A stretch of DNA of 64,000 nt. It comes from Candidatus Accumulibacter appositus (GTDB lineage: Bacteria > Pseudomonadota > Gammaproteobacteria > Burkholderiales > Rhodocyclaceae). This document shows positions 36,978 through 46,230 of the stretch, one piece after another. Under the pieces are notes generated by a model. The model had not been told where the DNA came from, searched no databases, and was given only the letters and a program-made list of their open reading frames with translations. Within the stretch, counting starts at the first letter, position 1. Each line of letters begins with the position of its first letter. Where the stretch lies: positions 1 through 64,000 of the forward strand of contig JEMX01000096.1 of assembly GCA_000585055.1 (NCBI GenBank). Direction: 5' to 3'. The translations under genes were made by a program, and so were the position numbers.

Positions 36978-37934
36978 TCAAGCACGCGCCAAACCCCAGC
37001 AGACCAGCAACGCCAACCATAGCATGACGCTGCGCCGAAGCAGTGCCAGCGCTTGCGCAATATCCCCGGCGCCGGCCGGCCGGCCTTCGCCGAGTGGCGG
37101 CCGCGGCTCGAGACGACCGTGATAGCGGGCTGGCCCACCCAGCGCGACCCCCAGGCTGCCGGCCCCGGCCGCCATCACCGGTCCGGCGTTGGGGCTCTTC
37201 CAGCTCGCGGCCTGCTCGCGCCAGCAGCGCAAGGCGCCGCGCGTGTGGCCGCAGAGCGCGTAGGAAAGCGCGGTCAGGCGGGCCGGCACAAAGTTGAGCA
37301 GATCGTCGACCCGCGCGGCCGCCCAGCCGAAGTCGGCAAAGCGCGGGTTGCGGTAACCCCACATGGCGTCCAGCGTATTGGCCAGACGAAAAAGCAGCGC
37401 CCCCGGCCCGCCCAGCAAGGCGAACCAGAACAGCGCCCCGAAAATGGCGTCGTTGCCATTCTCCAGCGTCGATTCAAGGCAAGCACTGGCGACACCCGCA
37501 GGGTCGAGGTCGTCGGTCTGTCGCGAAACCATCCAGCCGACATGTTGTCTCGCCAGCGCCAGATCACCGCTCGCCAGATCGTCGGCAACGCGGCGCGCGT
37601 GTTCGCCGAGGCTGCAACCGCCGAGCGCCAGGTAAAGCAGCAACACATGCAGTACCCAGCCTGGCAAGCCTTCTGGCATCAGCCACAGGGCCAGGGCGAA
37701 GAATGGCAGGACCAGCAAGCACCAGGCCAGCAGACCGCGTAGACGGCGCCCGCGAGCACGGTTCAAGCAACTCTCGGCAGCCGTGGCCAGGGCGCCAAAA
37801 CCGACCAGGGGATGCCAGCGCCGCGGCTCGCCGAGTAGCCGATCGAGCCCGGCGCCGGCCAGCGCGGCGAGCGGCAGAAATAACGCCGGCGGCATCTGGA
37901 TGGCAAGGAAAGCGGAGGAAGACACGGTCGGCAT
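36978..37934 (-). CDS. cbiB: Adenosylcobinamide-phosphate synthase
   Basis: This 318-residue membrane protein attaches aminopropanol (phosphate) to adenosylcobyric acid. It shows the family N-terminus ([20 protein letters not shown] followed by PLVGFG), then [20 protein letters not shown] and [18 protein letters not shown], with several hydrophobic segments. A second in-frame ATG at 37895 ([14 protein letters not shown]) fits the family start better. Neither start has a clear ribosome site. It is divergent from cobQ with only about 35 bp between starts and overlaps the ancestral GTG start of cobC by 8 bp. Confidence 0.93.
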   Translation of the reverse strand: MPTVSSSAFLAIQMPPALFLPLAALAGAGLDRLLGEPRRWHPLVGFGALATAAESCLNRARGRRLRGLLAWCLLVLPFFALALWLMPEGLPGWVLHVLLLYLALGGCSLGEHARRVADDLASGDLALARQHVGWMVSRQTDDLDPAGVASACLESTLENGNDAIFGALFWFALLGGPGALLFRLANTLDAMWGYRNPRFADFGWAAARVDDLLNFVPARLTALSYALCGHTRGALRCWREQAASWKSPNAGPVMAAGAGSLGVALGGPARYHGRLEPRPPLGEGRPAGAGDIAQALALLRRSVMLWLALLVCWGLARA

Positions 37935-37969
37935 GCGAGAATCGGGGCAACGAAACCCTGGATTCTACG

Positions 37970-39490
37970 ATGAACGAGCGCCCACCCCCCAGCCTGATGG
38001 TGCAAGGCTGCACTTCCGATTCCGGCAAGACGACGCTGGTCGCTGCCCTGTGCCGTATCCTGCACCGCCGCGGCGTGCGCGTCGCGCCCTTCAAACCGCA
38101 GAACATGGCGCTGAATTCGGCGGTCACCAGCGACGGTGGCGAGATCGGGCGCGCGCAGGCACTGCAGGCTCAGGCGGCCGGCGTAGCGACCCACTCGGAC
38201 TTCAATCCGGTCCTGCTCAAGCCCGCGACCGACAAGCGGGCGCAGGTAATCATCCACGGCAAAGCCTTGACCGACCTCGACGCGCGCGACTACCACGCCT
38301 ACAAGCCGCGCGCCATGCAAGCGGTGCTCGAATCGTGGCAGCGCCTGCGGGCGCAATACGACTGCCTGCTCGTCGAAGGTGCCGGCAGCCCGGCGGAGAT
38401 CAACCTGCGTGACCGCGACATCGCCAACATGGGTTTCGCCGAGGCCGTCGATTGCCCGGTGATCCTGATTGCCGACATCGATCGTGGCGGCGTTTTCGCG
38501 CATCTCTGCGGCACCCTCGACCTGCTCTCGCCATCGGAACAAGCGCGCGTCAAGGGCTTCGTCATCAACCGCTTTCGCGGCGATATCGGCCTGCTCGAAA
38601 ATGGGCTGCGCTGGCTCGAGGAACGCACCGGAAAGCCGGTGCTCGGCGTCCTGCCGTATCTACACGGCCTCTATCTCGACGCCGAAGACGCACTGCCACG
38701 CGAGAACCTGCACAAGAACTGCGCGGCGCTGCGCGTCATCGCGCCGGCGTACCCGCGCATTTCAAACCACAACGACCTCGACCCGCTACGCTTCCACCCG
38801 GAAGTCGATTTTCGCTTCGTCGGCCCGAACGAGGCGCCGCCCGCCTGCGACCTGATCGTGCTGCCGGGGTCGAAAGCGGTGCAGGCCGACCTCGAATGGC
38901 TGCGCGCACAAGGCTGGGAGGAAGCGATCCGGCGGCACCTGCGCTACGGCGGCAAGCTGATCGGGATCTGCGGCGGCCTGCAGATGCTCGGCCGCCAGTT
39001 ACACGATCCGCTGGGACTCGAAGGTCCTCCGGGCAGCAGGCCGGGACTTGCCTGGCTGGACTTCGAAACGCGGCTGGCCGCCGAGAAAACCTTGCAGAAC
39101 GTCAGCGGCGAGTTGCTGCTAGCGGGTGCAGCGAGGGTCAGTGGCTACCGCATCCACATGGGCATCACCGAGGGCGCAGCCTTGACCACCCCGGCACTGC
39201 GACTCGCCGGCCAAGCGGACGGCGCGCTGTCGAGTGATGGCCAGATTCTGGCGACCTACTGCCACGGCCTGTTCGACTCGCCACCGGCGCTGGCCGCGCT
39301 GCTGACCTGGGCAGGCCACCGGCCGACGCAGGACTTCGATGCCCGGCAGCGCCGGGAAGCCGACATCGATCGCCTTGCCGACGCCGTCGAAGCGCACCTC
39401 GACCTGCGGCAGCTGGCGGCCTGGCTGCCGGCACAAGCCCTGGTAGCCGCGCCGCGCGCGGCTCGGCTCGCCGTGCCTGCCAGCGCTTAA
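37970..39490 (+). CDS. cobQ: Cobyric acid synthase
   Basis: This 506-residue, ATP-dependent amidotransferase amidates four side chains of adenosylcobyrinic acid a,c-diamide using glutamine. The N-terminal P-loop-like domain has [20 protein letters not shown] and [26 protein letters not shown] follows. The C-terminal class I glutaminase-like domain has [16 protein letters not shown] (nucleophile Cys) and [11 protein letters not shown] (catalytic His). Its stop overlaps the stop of the convergent universal stress protein gene by 2-3 bp. The frame is open upstream as a shadow of cbiB. Confidence 0.96.
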   Translation: MNERPPPSLMVQGCTSDSGKTTLVAALCRILHRRGVRVAPFKPQNMALNSAVTSDGGEIGRAQALQAQAAGVATHSDFNPVLLKPATDKRAQVIIHGKALTDLDARDYHAYKPRAMQAVLESWQRLRAQYDCLLVEGAGSPAEINLRDRDIANMGFAEAVDCPVILIADIDRGGVFAHLCGTLDLLSPSEQARVKGFVINRFRGDIGLLENGLRWLEERTGKPVLGVLPYLHGLYLDAEDALPRENLHKNCAALRVIAPAYPRISNHNDLDPLRFHPEVDFRFVGPNEAPPACDLIVLPGSKAVQADLEWLRAQGWEEAIRRHLRYGGKLIGICGGLQMLGRQLHDPLGLEGPPGSRPGLAWLDFETRLAAEKTLQNVSGELLLAGAARVSGYRIHMGITEGAALTTPALRLAGQADGALSSDGQILATYCHGLFDSPPALAALLTWAGHRPTQDFDARQRREADIDRLADAVEAHLDLRQLAAWLPAQALVAAPRAARLAVPASA

Positions 39491-39951
39491 TCGACCGGAT
39501 CTTCGCCGCGCACCAGCAGTAGTGAGCGGCGACCCTTGCGTACCAGGCGCTCGGCGACGCTACCGACGAAAAAGCGCTCGACGCCGCGCATGCCGTGCGT
39601 ACCGACGACCAGCAGATCGGCGTGCCATTCGGCCGCCGCTTGGATGAGCATGTCGGAGACGTGTTTCTGCTCCGACTCGATGATCCGGGTTTCGGTCTCG
39701 ACTCCGGCCGCACGTGCCGTCTCGGCCGCCTGGTCGACAAAACCCTGGGCGCCGAGACGCAGCCGCGCTTCGGTCTTGCCGACGCTGTTTGGCAGCATCA
39801 TCGCCACGTCACGCTGGGCGAGGACGGTTTCATCGATGGCATGACAGATCGCCACCCGTGCGCCGGTGCTCTTGGCCAGTTCTATCGCTGTTTCCAGCAC
39901 TCGTTTGGTCATGAAGCTCTGGTCCAGGGCGACCATGATTCGCTTGTACAT
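39487..39951 (-). CDS. Universal stress protein UspA family
   Basis: This 154-residue protein has a Usp fold with [20 protein letters not shown] at the start and the ATP-binding motif [20 protein letters not shown] near the end (G-x2-G-x9-GS). It is probably a nucleotide-binding stress protein in the cytoplasm. It converges on cobQ with overlapping stop codons. Confidence 0.93.
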   Translation of the reverse strand: MYKRIMVALDQSFMTKRVLETAIELAKSTGARVAICHAIDETVLAQRDVAMMLPNSVGKTEARLRLGAQGFVDQAAETARAAGVETETRIIESEQKHVSDMLIQAAAEWHADLLVVGTHGMRGVERFFVGSVAERLVRKGRRSLLLVRGEDPVD

Positions 39952-40028
39952 TGCTCACTGCTCCTCACTTGGTAGACAGGTTGTCTGACAACCGAAAGAA
40001 TAGCACTCATCACCCTCGGCGAAAACAG

Positions 40029-40072
40029 CGCAGAATCAACGCAGAGTCAACGCAGAGTCAACGCAAAGTCAG
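40029..40072. repeat. Four 11-bp tandem repeats spanning the cobU stop codon
   Basis: Four units run in series: cgcagaatcaa, cgcagagtcaa twice, then cgcaaagtcag. The cobU stop (40058-40060, minus strand) lies in the third unit, so a change in copy number could alter the C-terminus or downstream region of cobU. Confidence 0.85.
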
Positions 40073-40603
40073 CGGCAAGCCGGCGACCACCAGCGTCACC
40101 CGCTCGCAGACCGTCGCCAGCCGCTGGTTCAGCCGGCCCTGCTCGTCGGCAAACAGGCGCGACAGCGCCGCCATCGGTACGACGCCCCAGCCAACCTCGT
40201 TGCTGACCAGAATGATCCGCCCGGGCAGTTGCGGCAGCGTCTCGATCAGAGCGGCTGTGGCGCCGGCAAAGAGCGGGCAGGAAACGCGCTCGCCGGCGTC
40301 AGCCTGGCGCGCGGCGTCGCCGGCAAAGAGCAGGTTCGACAACCACAGCGTCAGACAATCGACCAGCAGGCAGACCCCTGGTGCCGCGTGCCTGCGCAAG
40401 GCGCCCGCCAGATCGATCGGCTCCTCGATCAGCCCCCAGTCGGCGCTGCGGCGCTGCCGATGGTGCGCGATGCGCTGCGTCATTTCGCCATCGAGCGCTT
40501 GCGCTGTCGCCAGGTAGACCACCTTCAGGCCGCTCTCGCTGGCCCGGCGCTCGGCCAGGGCGCTCTTGCCCGAACGGGCGCCACCAATGATCAGTTCTCG
40601 CAT
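40058..40603 (-). CDS. cobU: Adenosylcobinamide kinase / adenosylcobinamide-phosphate guanylyltransferase
   Basis: This 181-residue bifunctional enzyme activates adenosylcobinamide to its GDP form. The P-loop [12 protein letters not shown] (7-18), HHRQRR (the covalent GMP His region, about 46-51), [12 protein letters not shown] and [11 protein letters not shown] are all present. Length matches CobU/CobP. The ATG at 40603 begins the P-loop strand directly; the longer upstream frame is antisense to cobT. It is divergent from cobT, the next enzyme branch of nucleotide-loop assembly. Confidence 0.95.
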   Translation of the reverse strand: MRELIIGGARSGKSALAERRASESGLKVVYLATAQALDGEMTQRIAHHRQRRSADWGLIEEPIDLAGALRRHAAPGVCLLVDCLTLWLSNLLFAGDAARQADAGERVSCPLFAGATAALIETLPQLPGRIILVSNEVGWGVVPMAALSRLFADEQGRLNQRLATVCERVTLVVAGLPLTLR

Positions 40604-40634
40604 CCCACGAAGATTAGCATGCCCGGGTGGCGGG

Positions 40635-40640
40635 TATAAT
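40635..40640 (+). promoter_or_regulatory. -10 box for cobT
   Basis: A perfect TATAAT lies 27 bp before the cobT ATG, which fits a short leader. The -35 region is weak, so this is only a candidate. Confidence 0.4.
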
Positions 40641-40667
40641 CGACGCTTTGCCGGGGCTCGCCAGACG

Positions 40668-41702
40668 ATGCACTTCTCCATCCCGCCGACCATCCCGCTT
40701 CCCGCGCTGCAGGCGCGCATCGACGGCAAAACCAAACCCCGCGGTTCGCTTGGCCAACTCGAACGCCTGGCACTGCAAATCGGCCAGCTGCAGCAATCGC
40801 TGACGCCGAGCCTGCAGCAGCCGCATCTGCTGGTCTTTGCCGGCGACCACGGCGCCGCCCGCGCCGGCGTTTCGGCGTATCCGCAGGAAGTCACCTGGCA
40901 AATGGTCGAAAACTTCCTCGCCGGCGGCGCGGCGATCAATGTCTTCGCTCGCCAGAACGGCCTGCAACTGCAGATCATCGACGCCGGCGTAGCGCACGAC
41001 TTCGGCGCCCGCAACGGCTTGCTTGACGCCAAGATCGCCTTCGGGACGAACAACTTCATCGAGCAGGCAGCAATGAGCGCGGACGACTGCCAAACGGCCA
41101 TGGCGCGCGGCGCGAAAATCGCCCGCCAGCTCGCCGACGACGGCTGCCGGGTGATCGGTTTCGGCGAAATGGGAATCGGCAACACCGCGGCCGCGGCCCT
41201 GCTCGCACATCAGCTAACCAACACGCCGCTGGTCGACTGCGTCGGCCGCGGCACAGGCCTGGACGACGCCGGGCTGGCGCGCAAACAGGCGCTTCTGGCG
41301 AAGGCTGCAGAACGCGCGGCGCTGGCGCCGGATGCGCCAGTGCTGGATGTGCTCGCCGAGTTCGGCGGTTTCGAAATCGCGATGATGGCTGGCGCGATGC
41401 TTGCCGCAGCCGAGCGCGGCATGCTGCTGCTGATCGATGGCTTCATCGTCACTTCGGCACTCCTGGTCGCCACCCATATTGCCCCGGCCATCGGCGACTA
41501 TTGCGTGTTCTGTCACCGTTCTGCGGAACCGGGTCACCGGGCCCAATTGCGCGCCCTGCATGCCGAGCCCCTGCTCGATCTCGGACTGCGCCTAGGCGAA
41601 GGAAGCGGCGTGGCGCTGGCCTGGCCGCTGGTCCTCAGCGCCGTCGCTTTCCTCAACGAAATGGCCAGTTTCGAGTCGGCCGGGGTAAGCGAGCAGATCT
41701 GA
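40668..41702 (+). CDS. cobT: Nicotinate-nucleotide--dimethylbenzimidazole phosphoribosyltransferase
   Basis: This 344-residue enzyme makes alpha-ribazole phosphate for the lower ligand of cobalamin. Conserved parts are [65 protein letters not shown] and the C-terminal [14 protein letters not shown]. The catalytic Glu is in the last of these. The ATG at 40668 was chosen by family alignment. The cobS gene that normally completes this branch is not in the window. Confidence 0.96.
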   Translation: MHFSIPPTIPLPALQARIDGKTKPRGSLGQLERLALQIGQLQQSLTPSLQQPHLLVFAGDHGAARAGVSAYPQEVTWQMVENFLAGGAAINVFARQNGLQLQIIDAGVAHDFGARNGLLDAKIAFGTNNFIEQAAMSADDCQTAMARGAKIARQLADDGCRVIGFGEMGIGNTAAAALLAHQLTNTPLVDCVGRGTGLDDAGLARKQALLAKAAERAALAPDAPVLDVLAEFGGFEIAMMAGAMLAAAERGMLLLIDGFIVTSALLVATHIAPAIGDYCVFCHRSAEPGHRAQLRALHAEPLLDLGLRLGEGSGVALAWPLVLSAVAFLNEMASFESAGVSEQI

Positions 41703-41719
41703 CCACACCGGCGCGCAAG

Positions 41720-42121
41720 CTACTTGCCAATAGCGGAACGCGTATCGAGATTCTGCCCGGCCTGTTCGAACTCCGGGCGAATCTGACTCGCCCCGCGGTA
41801 GCGTGGCTGAATGTGCGCTTCCGGCGTTGGTGCCACGTCACGTGGCAGCGGCGACATCTCGACGGGAGGCGGGTTCGGCGCCAAGCGGCCGCCGTAATTG
41901 CGCTCGTAGCGATCGAGGAAACGTCGCAGTTGCTCGTAATTCGGACAGCCCGGTGTCAGGCAGGAGCCAAAGCGGTCGTAGGCGAAGAATGGCGGAAAGG
42001 CCGCCCCGTAGGGTGCGTACCAAGGACCGCCGATGAGCGTGCCCGCGACAGCGAAATTCCCCGCCGTGGCAGGGACGGAAATCGTAATAAGCGCTACCGC
42101 AATGAGCAGAATCGAAGGCAT
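41720..42121 (-). CDS. Hypothetical secreted protein
   Basis: This 133-residue protein has a clear signal peptide (MPSILLIAVALITISVPATA, cleavage near residue 20), then a mature part rich in Pro, Tyr, Phe and Arg with two Cys (SCLTPGC). No family is recognised. It is convergent with cobT, 17 bp from its stop. The signal peptide and codon use support it as a real gene. Confidence 0.6.
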   Translation of the reverse strand: MPSILLIAVALITISVPATAGNFAVAGTLIGGPWYAPYGAAFPPFFAYDRFGSCLTPGCPNYEQLRRFLDRYERNYGGRLAPNPPPVEMSPLPRDVAPTPEAHIQPRYRGASQIRPEFEQAGQNLDTRSAIGK

Positions 42122-42359
42122 GCGCCGCAGTTTAGCACCCTGAGGCCACCAACTCCGACGTCAGCAAGCAGTCTGGCCAGCGAGCGTCCGCAGAAATCCG
42201 GGCACTGCGACAAACTGCTCGGCACTGTGACAATACGCACAGCGACCTGTCAACAAACTCCTTAAGCTGTAGCCATCGTTCGCTGACCTTCTTCTGCCTA
42301 GCCAGCGTTGATCCCCATTCCGGGAACTCGAATCTCTGACCGGAGTCTTGCGTTCAATC

Positions 42360-42713
42360 ATGAAATGCCCTAGCTGCAACTCTGAAGCCATCCGCCGTTC
42401 AAGACGGCGCGGACCACAGGAAGGAACGGCGCTTCGCCTCAAAAGCGAGGCTCCATTCCGTTGCCGGGACTGCGGCTTACGCTTTATAGCCCAAAGCGAT
42501 GCCCCCGATCCCGGCGGCGCTGACCGCCACGTGTCTTTCGCCGACTATCTCGGTCTGAGGGGATGGCCAAGGCGGGTATTTACCGATGAAATGATCCTGG
42601 GCAGCCTGCTGGCCGCGGTCTCGATGGGGCTAACGGTTGCGCTCTTTGCCTTGGCCTACGGTTGGATCGACCTCGAATCCCTGCGTGCAGTGGCCTCGAC
42701 CCCCATCCGGTAG
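42360..42713 (+). CDS. Zinc-ribbon protein with one C-terminal membrane segment
   Basis: This 117-residue protein has an N-terminal Cys4 zinc ribbon (CPSC at 3-6, CRDC at 35-38), basic residues between the pairs and one hydrophobic segment (about 78-101). It is probably anchored in the inner membrane with the ribbon in the cytoplasm. No function is known to me. A TTG four codons upstream is an alternative start. Confidence 0.65.
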   Translation: MKCPSCNSEAIRRSRRRGPQEGTALRLKSEAPFRCRDCGLRFIAQSDAPDPGGADRHVSFADYLGLRGWPRRVFTDEMILGSLLAAVSMGLTVALFALAYGWIDLESLRAVASTPIR

Positions 42714-42887
42714 TCCCTCGACCAAGGAGTGACGGTCGGCACGCAGCCCATACTGCGGCGCACAAATTGCGATCAGTCTACAATCACAAGCGGTGTTAAA
42801 ATGGTGCCTCGCGCGATGTTGCACCCCGGTCAACCATTTTACTTCTGGGTCGTTGTACGCCCTTTCACCGTCAATAAGGAACACCCT

Positions 42888-43196
42888 ATGAAACGCTCGC
42901 TACTGCTTGCTGCCCTACTCGCTCTTGCCGTTACCGCCTGTGGCAAGAAAGAAGAAGCCAAGCCCGTCGCTGCTCCGGAGCCCGCTCCGGCCACTGCTCC
43001 TGCCGCAACCCCGGCTGCCGAACCCGCGACCGCTCCTGCCGCCGCTCCAGCGGCTGATACTGCTGCTGCTCCTGCCGCAGCGCCTGCAGACGCCGGCAAG
43101 TCCGCCACCGATGAGGCCACGGACAAGGCCAAGGAAGTTGCTGGCGCCGCAGCCCAGGGCGCTGCCGACGCGGCCAAGGAGACAATGAATAAGTAA
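42888..43196 (+). CDS. Small Ala/Pro-rich lipoprotein
   Basis: This 102-residue protein has a lipoprotein signal peptide with lipobox LAVTACGKKEE (Cys18). A low-complexity Ala/Pro/Glu linker (about 25-72) is followed by a charged helix (ATDEATDKAKEVAGAAAQGA and following) like those in small cell-envelope lipoproteins. AAGGA lies 7 nt before the ATG. An intrinsic terminator follows, so it is probably monocistronic. Confidence 0.85.
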   Translation: MKRSLLLAALLALAVTACGKKEEAKPVAAPEPAPATAPAATPAAEPATAPAAAPAADTAAAPAAAPADAGKSATDEATDKAKEVAGAAAQGAADAAKETMNK

Positions 43197-43226
43197 CTGC
43201 TGTGTCGTCAGAACAGCAGCACAGAA

Positions 43227-43250
43227 AAGCCGGCGCAAGCCGGCTTTTTT
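43227..43250 (+). terminator. Intrinsic terminator
   Basis: The arms AAGCCGGC/GCCGGCTT (8 bp, GCAA loop) are followed by a T-run of six. It lies 31 bp after the lipoprotein stop. Confidence 0.88.
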
Positions 43251-43269
43251 CTGGCTGCGTGGATGAGCT

Positions 43270-44040
43270 TTAGCTCAACTGCCGCCAGGCGAAGCCACCC
43301 TCCTGGCCAGCAACGCCGATCCAGTCGTCACTGCAGCCAAGGACCGCGGCAAGTGCCCTGACGGCAAGTTGCGGCCGATTGTTTTCCTGGCTGAGGTGCG
43401 CGGCCACCACATGCTGCAGGCGGCGGCTGTCGATCTGCCGCACCAGGCTCGCCGCCTGAGCGTTCTCAAGATGCCCGAAGCGCCCACCGATTCGCCGCTT
43501 GAGGAGCGCAGGATAGCGCGACGCGGCGAGCAGGGCGTGATCATGGTTGCACTCCAGCACGAGCGCGTCACAGGCGCGCAGCACTTCGACAATGTAAGGG
43601 GTAATCGAACCACTGTCGGTGAGCACGCCAAGGCGATGCTGGCCGTCATCAAACCGGTACTGCACAGGTTCGCGTGCGTCGTGAGGTACCGGGAAAGGCA
43701 GCACTTCGAGGCCGTCAATCGCAAACGCGGCGTGGCCGTCGATCAAACGACACTCAGGCAAGGTCGGCGAAGCTCGCGAAGCCGCCGCATGGGTACCGTG
43801 GGTGAGAAAGACGGTGAGCCGATGACGACGGGCAAAAGCGAAGACACCGCCGAGGTGATCACCATGCTCATGGGTGACCAGGATCGCCGTCAGTTGATCC
43901 GGGGTAAGGCCCAACCGGGCCAAGCGGGCCGTCGCCACGCGGGTCGAAAAACCGCAATCGACCATCACTTTCGTCACGCCGGCGTCGACAATCAGGGCGT
44001 TACCCTGACTGCCGCTGCCCAGCGACGCGAAACGCATCAC
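43270..44040 (-). CDS. MBL-fold metallo-hydrolase (YycJ/WalJ-like)
   Basis: This 256-residue protein starts MMRFASLGSGSQGNALIVDA and has the metal motif THEHGDHLGG (H-x-H-x-D-H), with further His and Asp ligands downstream. It resembles the YycJ-type exonuclease-like hydrolases of the lactamase fold; the substrate is unproven. Its ATG overlaps the bamC stop by 4 bp, and two adjacent ATGs are possible starts. Confidence 0.88.
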   Translation of the reverse strand: MMRFASLGSGSQGNALIVDAGVTKVMVDCGFSTRVATARLARLGLTPDQLTAILVTHEHGDHLGGVFAFARRHRLTVFLTHGTHAAASRASPTLPECRLIDGHAAFAIDGLEVLPFPVPHDAREPVQYRFDDGQHRLGVLTDSGSITPYIVEVLRACDALVLECNHDHALLAASRYPALLKRRIGGRFGHLENAQAASLVRQIDSRRLQHVVAAHLSQENNRPQLAVRALAAVLGCSDDWIGVAGQEGGFAWRQLS

Positions 44041-45188
44041 TTCAACTGGTCATAGAGCAAATTGAGGATCTTCTTCGCGGTCTCGGATTGATCGACGCCA
44101 CCTTCGGCCGTCAGCACCTGCACCGTAGATCGGCCAGCGGCTTCCGTCACGTAGATCCGGTACTGGATCCTTTGCTTTTCGACCGGGCTGCCCTTGAACG
44201 GATTCAGCTTGGCCAGGAAGCCGTCTTCCTGCTTCTCGCCGTCAGTTTCCGGATCGACATAGCGAACGAAGTACAGGCCCCTGGAGCGATCCCGGTCGAC
44301 GACCGTAAAGCCGACCCGATCGAGTGCCAGACCGACTCGCCGCCAGGCGCGATCGAAGGGCTCCTGAACGTCCAGCGTGCCGGCACCGTCGGTGCCGCGC
44401 GAAAGGGAAGCGCGCTCGGCAGGCTTTTCCTTGGCCGCCTGAATGGCTGCGGTGGCGCGTTTCTCGTCGCTGCCCAGGCGCACCATCAGGCGCCGCAGCA
44501 TCTCGGCCTCAAGCTCCGGATCGGGCGGACGCGGCTGCCACTTGGTCTGGTCCTTGCCCTCGGAGACGAAGACCTCGTACATCCCGCGATGACTGATGAA
44601 AATGTCCGTCGTGCCGGGGGTGATTCCCGGTTCCAGACGAGTGCGGAACTTGTCTCTCTCGGCCGTCGAGTAAACCGAATCGATCACTTTGCCAAGGATG
44701 TTGCGAATGAAATCCTGCGAAATCTTGGCACGGTTCTCGGCCCAGTCGGTCTCCATCACGCCGGCATCGGGCAGGTCGATCTTGATGACAAAGCCGGTTT
44801 CCTGCCAGAAGTCCTTGACCGGACCCCAGAGTTTGTCGGGAGAGCCTTTGACCACCAGCCAACGCTCGTTTCCGGCGCGTTCGACGCGTGCGTTGTCGAC
44901 CTCCGGCAGGACGTCGCTCTTCTGTTGTGCCAGCGCCTGCGGCGAACGTTCGGCGCTATACGCCGAATAGGTCGCCGACCCCTTGCCGCCGCCGGTGTCG
45001 GGAATCGCGTAGCGATCATCGCGTGTCGGCGAGGTCAGGTCTGGAGGTATCTCGAGCGTCGGCACCTGGCTCTTGGAGGCCGTCTTGTAGTCAATTTTCT
45101 TGGTCTCGAAAGTCGTGCTGCAGGCCAGCAGCAGCAGCGGCGCCACCAGCAAGCCGAGCAGTCGAATGCGCGCAACGATAGGACTCAT
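44037..45188 (-). CDS. bamC: Outer membrane protein assembly factor BamC
   Basis: This 383-residue lipoprotein (lipobox LLLACSTTF, Cys23) is followed by the unstructured BamD-binding segment (YKTASKSQVPTLEIPPDLTS) and two helix-grip domains (about 95-215 and 255-383). Length is slightly above the E. coli protein. It belongs to the BAM complex that inserts beta-barrel proteins. The gene follows dapA by 15 bp, the usual dapA-bamC order. Confidence 0.93.
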   Translation of the reverse strand: MSPIVARIRLLGLLVAPLLLLACSTTFETKKIDYKTASKSQVPTLEIPPDLTSPTRDDRYAIPDTGGGKGSATYSAYSAERSPQALAQQKSDVLPEVDNARVERAGNERWLVVKGSPDKLWGPVKDFWQETGFVIKIDLPDAGVMETDWAENRAKISQDFIRNILGKVIDSVYSTAERDKFRTRLEPGITPGTTDIFISHRGMYEVFVSEGKDQTKWQPRPPDPELEAEMLRRLMVRLGSDEKRATAAIQAAKEKPAERASLSRGTDGAGTLDVQEPFDRAWRRVGLALDRVGFTVVDRDRSRGLYFVRYVDPETDGEKQEDGFLAKLNPFKGSPVEKQRIQYRIYVTEAAGRSTVQVLTAEGGVDQSETAKKILNLLYDQLK

Positions 45189-45203
45189 GTGGCAACCTCG
45201 GAT

Positions 45204-46088
45204 CTAGACGAGTACGCCGGCCTGGCGCAGGGCAACGCGAACCCGCTCGTGACACGCGGGCGATAGTGGCGTCAGCGGCAACCTGAGTCCATCCTCGATC
45301 AGACCCAGTTCCTGGCACGCCCACTTGACCGGAATCGGATTCGCCTCGCAGAACAGTTGCTGGTGCAACCCGAGTAGCCGCGCGTGCAGCGCACGCGCGG
45401 CAACCGCGTTGCCGGCCAAGGCCGCGGCACACATCTCGTGCATCAAGCGCGGCGCAACATTGGCCACCACCGAGATGTCCCCCTGCGCCCCCATCAGAAT
45501 CAAGGCACAGGCACTGGCATCGTCGCCGCTATAGACGGCAAAGCCTGCCGGCGCCCGGGCAATCAGGTCGGTTCCGCGTTCGATGCTGCCGGTCGCGTCC
45601 TTGATGCCGACGATATTCGGGATTTCGGCCAGACGCAGGGCAGTGTCATTGCCCAGATCGGCGACCGTCCGCCCCGGCACGTTGTAAAGGATGACGGGGA
45701 TATCGACGCCTTCGGCAATGGCCCGGAAGTGGCGATAAAGGCCTTCCTGGGTCGGCTTGTTGTAGTAGGGCACCACCGATAGCGCCGCGTCGGCGCCGGC
45801 CTGGTGAGCGAAGCGCGTCAGGGCGATGGCTTCGGCGGTGGAATTGGCGCCGGTTCCGGCGATCACCGGAACACGACCGGCAGCCTGTTCGACCGTGACC
45901 CGTATCAGTTCGCAGTGTTCATCGACAGTCACCGTTGGCGATTCGCCCGTGGTGCCGACGACGACGATGGCGTCGGTCCCCTCCTGCACATGAAAGTCGA
46001 CAAGGCGGCGCAGGGCGGGTAGGTCGAGGCTGCCATCGGCGTGCATCGGGGTGACGATCGCGACGATCGATCCAGTAATCATGGTCAT
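45204..46088 (-). CDS. dapA: 4-hydroxy-tetrahydrodipicolinate synthase
   Basis: This 294-residue TIM-barrel enzyme of lysine and diaminopimelate synthesis condenses pyruvate with aspartate semialdehyde. Visible motifs are [19 protein letters not shown] (catalytic Tyr) and [13 protein letters not shown] (Schiff-base Lys). Length matches the family (about 292). Confidence 0.97.
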   Translation of the reverse strand: MTMITGSIVAIVTPMHADGSLDLPALRRLVDFHVQEGTDAIVVVGTTGESPTVTVDEHCELIRVTVEQAAGRVPVIAGTGANSTAEAIALTRFAHQAGADAALSVVPYYNKPTQEGLYRHFRAIAEGVDIPVILYNVPGRTVADLGNDTALRLAEIPNIVGIKDATGSIERGTDLIARAPAGFAVYSGDDASACALILMGAQGDISVVANVAPRLMHEMCAAALAGNAVAARALHARLLGLHQQLFCEANPIPVKWACQELGLIEDGLRLPLTPLSPACHERVRVALRQAGVLV

Positions 46089-46162
46089 GGGTGGGGGGCC
46101 CGAGCAATAGCCGAAAGCATTCGACCGTGGACAATCAAGCTTCGAATTTTAACCGAAGGCAA

Positions 46163-46192
46163 GCGCCTTGGCCATGAAAACGGCCAAGGCGC
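46163..46192. terminator. Strong stem-loop between the HDAC-like gene and dapA
   Basis: Perfect 11-bp arms (GCGCCTTGGCC/GGCCAAGGCGC) surround an 8-nt loop. No T-run follows on either strand, so it may stabilise the transcript or act as a weak terminator. Confidence 0.45.
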
Positions 46193-46230
46193 AAAGAACC
46201 AGAAACACCGCTGACAGGAAAAAATCAGTC

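Noticed and set aside
37035-37362. Extended N-terminus for cobC reaching to 37362
   Set aside because: This part is antisense-like low-complexity reading through cbiB in another frame; the family N-terminus is found at 36985 in a different frame.
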